Shown: positions 62,748-64,000 of the stretch, one piece after another | Layout of the letters: each line of letters begins with the position of its first letter | Position numbering within the stretch: the stretch's first letter is position 1 | Assembly (NCBI GenBank): GCA_023614405.1 | Contig: CM042697.1 | Location: forward strand, 472,360,792 to 472,424,791 | Length of the DNA stretch: 64,000 bases | Direction: 5' to 3' | Source: Avena insularis | Taxonomy: Eukaryota; Streptophyta; Magnoliopsida; Poales; Poaceae | Notes under the pieces: generated by a model | The model's input: the letters and a program-made list of their open reading frames with translations, nothing else | The model's database searches: none | What the model was told of the DNA's origin: nothing | Translations under genes and position numbers: made by a program

Positions 62748-64000
62748 TGAAGGGAATATGCCCGAGAGGCAATAATAAAGTTGTTATTATCGTATCCCAA
62801 GTATATGATAGATGTTTATTTTACATGCTATAATTGTATTAAAAGGAAACGTTAATACATGTGTGTATAATGAACAAAATAAAGTGTTCCTACTTATGTC
62901 TCTCATATAAACTAGCTTGTTGATTAACATGATGATCAAGGTTTACTGATCATGAATATTGAATGTTGTTAATAACGAGGTCACAACATTGGTGGAATGA
63001 TGTGAGTGGACATTCATCTGAAGTATAGTAATACGATCAAAGTCATTATGTTTAATTTGCTATAACATTATTACTAGTAACTTTAGTCCTTAGACCATGA
63101 GATCATGTCAATCACTAACATATAAAGAGTAGTTTGATAACATCAAACATCACACCGAAACTGGGTGACTATAAAGGTGGGTTCGGATACTCCGATAATG
63201 TTATGTAGAGGCTCATAGATCAAGAGTGGGATTTGTCCATCCAAATGACAGTGAGATATACTCTGGGCTCACTCGGTGATATCACATTGATATTGCTTGC
63301 AAGCAAGTGATGGGAATCACTAAAATATTATATCATGGGAACAAGAAAAGAGTACATGTCGGTAACTAGATAAAATTAGGTATGGAGATACCGATGATCG
63401 AATATCGGACATGTAAAATATTGCGAGACAAAAAGATTTAGTTGCAATGTTAAGGTTCTCATGATCACAAGAAGTCATCGTTAAATGTGTAGGAGTCAGT
63501 ACGGATCTTCAGGTCCCGCTGCTGATTATTGATCGGAGAGGGGTCTTGATCATGTATGCATTATTTGCAAATCGTAGGGTGACACTCTTAAGGGATATCG
63601 ACACCATTTGGAGCAAATGAGTTGTCAGAAAAAGAATATCAAAGCAGTGAAATTATTTCACTAGACACCGGAATTGTTTCGGGTGAAATTGCTGAAATTG
63701 GTTCTGCATGTGAAATTGAAAAGTAGCAAGGGGTTTTATGTGAATGTTTGTTAATTAATGTAACTGACAATTTTTTGAATAAATAAAAGGAGTTCTATTT
63801 AATAAGAGATTACATTAAATTTGGTAGAAATTTAATGGGATTTGAGTGGGATTTTGAGTGGAGAAAATGGAGAGTCAAATTTATGAGTGGGAGCTCCACT
63901 CACATGAATGAGGGAAGAGGTGGGGGCACCACCTTGGCCGCTGGCCATGGAGGGCCTGCCCCCCTTGAGGACCCCTCTGTTGACCGGTGGAGACTGCTTG
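62748..64000 (+). mobile_element. LTR of a BARE/Angela-like copia retrotransposon, partial
   Basis: Starts TGAAGGGAATATGCCCGAGA followed by GGCAATAATAAAG and later contains ACATGTGTGTATAATG, GACCATGAGATCATGTCAAT, AACTGGGTGACTATAAAGGT and GGTCCCGCTGCTGATTATTG. These blocks are characteristic of LTRs of the BARE/Angela/WIS group and allied families of Pooideae. The LTR runs off the end of the window, so solo LTR and complete element cannot be distinguished. It lies in the putative intron after 62596. Confidence 0.82.

Overview
This is nuclear DNA of a grass (Poaceae), most likely of the Pooideae (wheat/barley/Brachypodium/Lolium side). I infer that from Stowaway-type MITEs with TA target duplications, an Au-like SINE, a BARE/Angela-type copia LTR (motif TATGCCC..AGAGGCAATAATAAA), a SIRE/Maximus-type solo LTR, a CACTA end with CTACGCCGACGGC subterminal repeats, and a patch of plastid DNA. 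The window is mostly transposons nested in one another. I can support only three low-copy protein-coding loci: a VQ-motif transcriptional cofactor (60825-61469, +), a LEA_2/NDR1-HIN1-like membrane protein (52631-53308, +), and an Ala/Glu-rich protein of unknown function with a probable one-base frameshift (from 13617, +). No tRNA or rRNA gene was seen.

Layout. 1-3685: three copies of a roughly 1.1 kb non-LTR retroposon, two with perfect 14-15 bp target-site duplications, lying in the first copy (A) of a segment that recurs twice more. 3.7-8.8 kb: copia RNase H remnant with its LTR, then a hAT element (8-bp TSD) inside an older repeat. 9.1-11.6 kb: a Mutator-like element (MULE; 9-bp TSD) holding two MITEs. 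11.7-12.7 kb: another 1.1 kb retroposon. 13.5-14.6 kb: the unknown gene. 15.1-22.1 kb: a complete but decayed Ty1/copia element. 22.8-29.5 kb: segment copy B, interrupted by an element with a TGCTAC array, a CACTA element with 667-bp tandem repeats, a SINE and MITEs. 30.3-32.2 kb: a minus-strand non-autonomous LTR element. 33.6-34.0 kb: patchwork filler DNA. 35.2-39.4 kb: segment copy C, split by a second MULE (10-bp TSD). 39.9-43.7 kb: a LINE ORF1/DUF4283 pseudogene split by a solo LTR (TSD GAGGT). 44.6-45.9 kb: a mosaic of fragments from at least seven plastid genes, all in one orientation. 46.5-51.1 kb: LINE remnant and a second, plus-strand member of the 30.3 kb LTR family. 51.3-52.3 kb: fold-back repeat. 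52.6 kb: LEA_2 gene. 55.8-57.7 kb: a 34-bp LINE stub and a 1.7 kb LINE copy. 58-59.4 kb: MITEs. 60.2-61.5 kb: VQ gene with promoter motifs. 62.7 kb to the end: start of a BARE/Angela-like LTR.

The loci do not form a pathway. The VQ protein should act in the nucleus with WRKY factors and the LEA_2 protein at a membrane; both are typical intronless stress/defence genes. The main interest is structural: the 1.1 kb retroposon family with a covarying 3' hairpin, the plastid mosaic, the triplicated segment, and precise transposon boundaries set by target duplications. All similarities were judged by eye from the sequence and from memory of the families; no alignment or database search was run.
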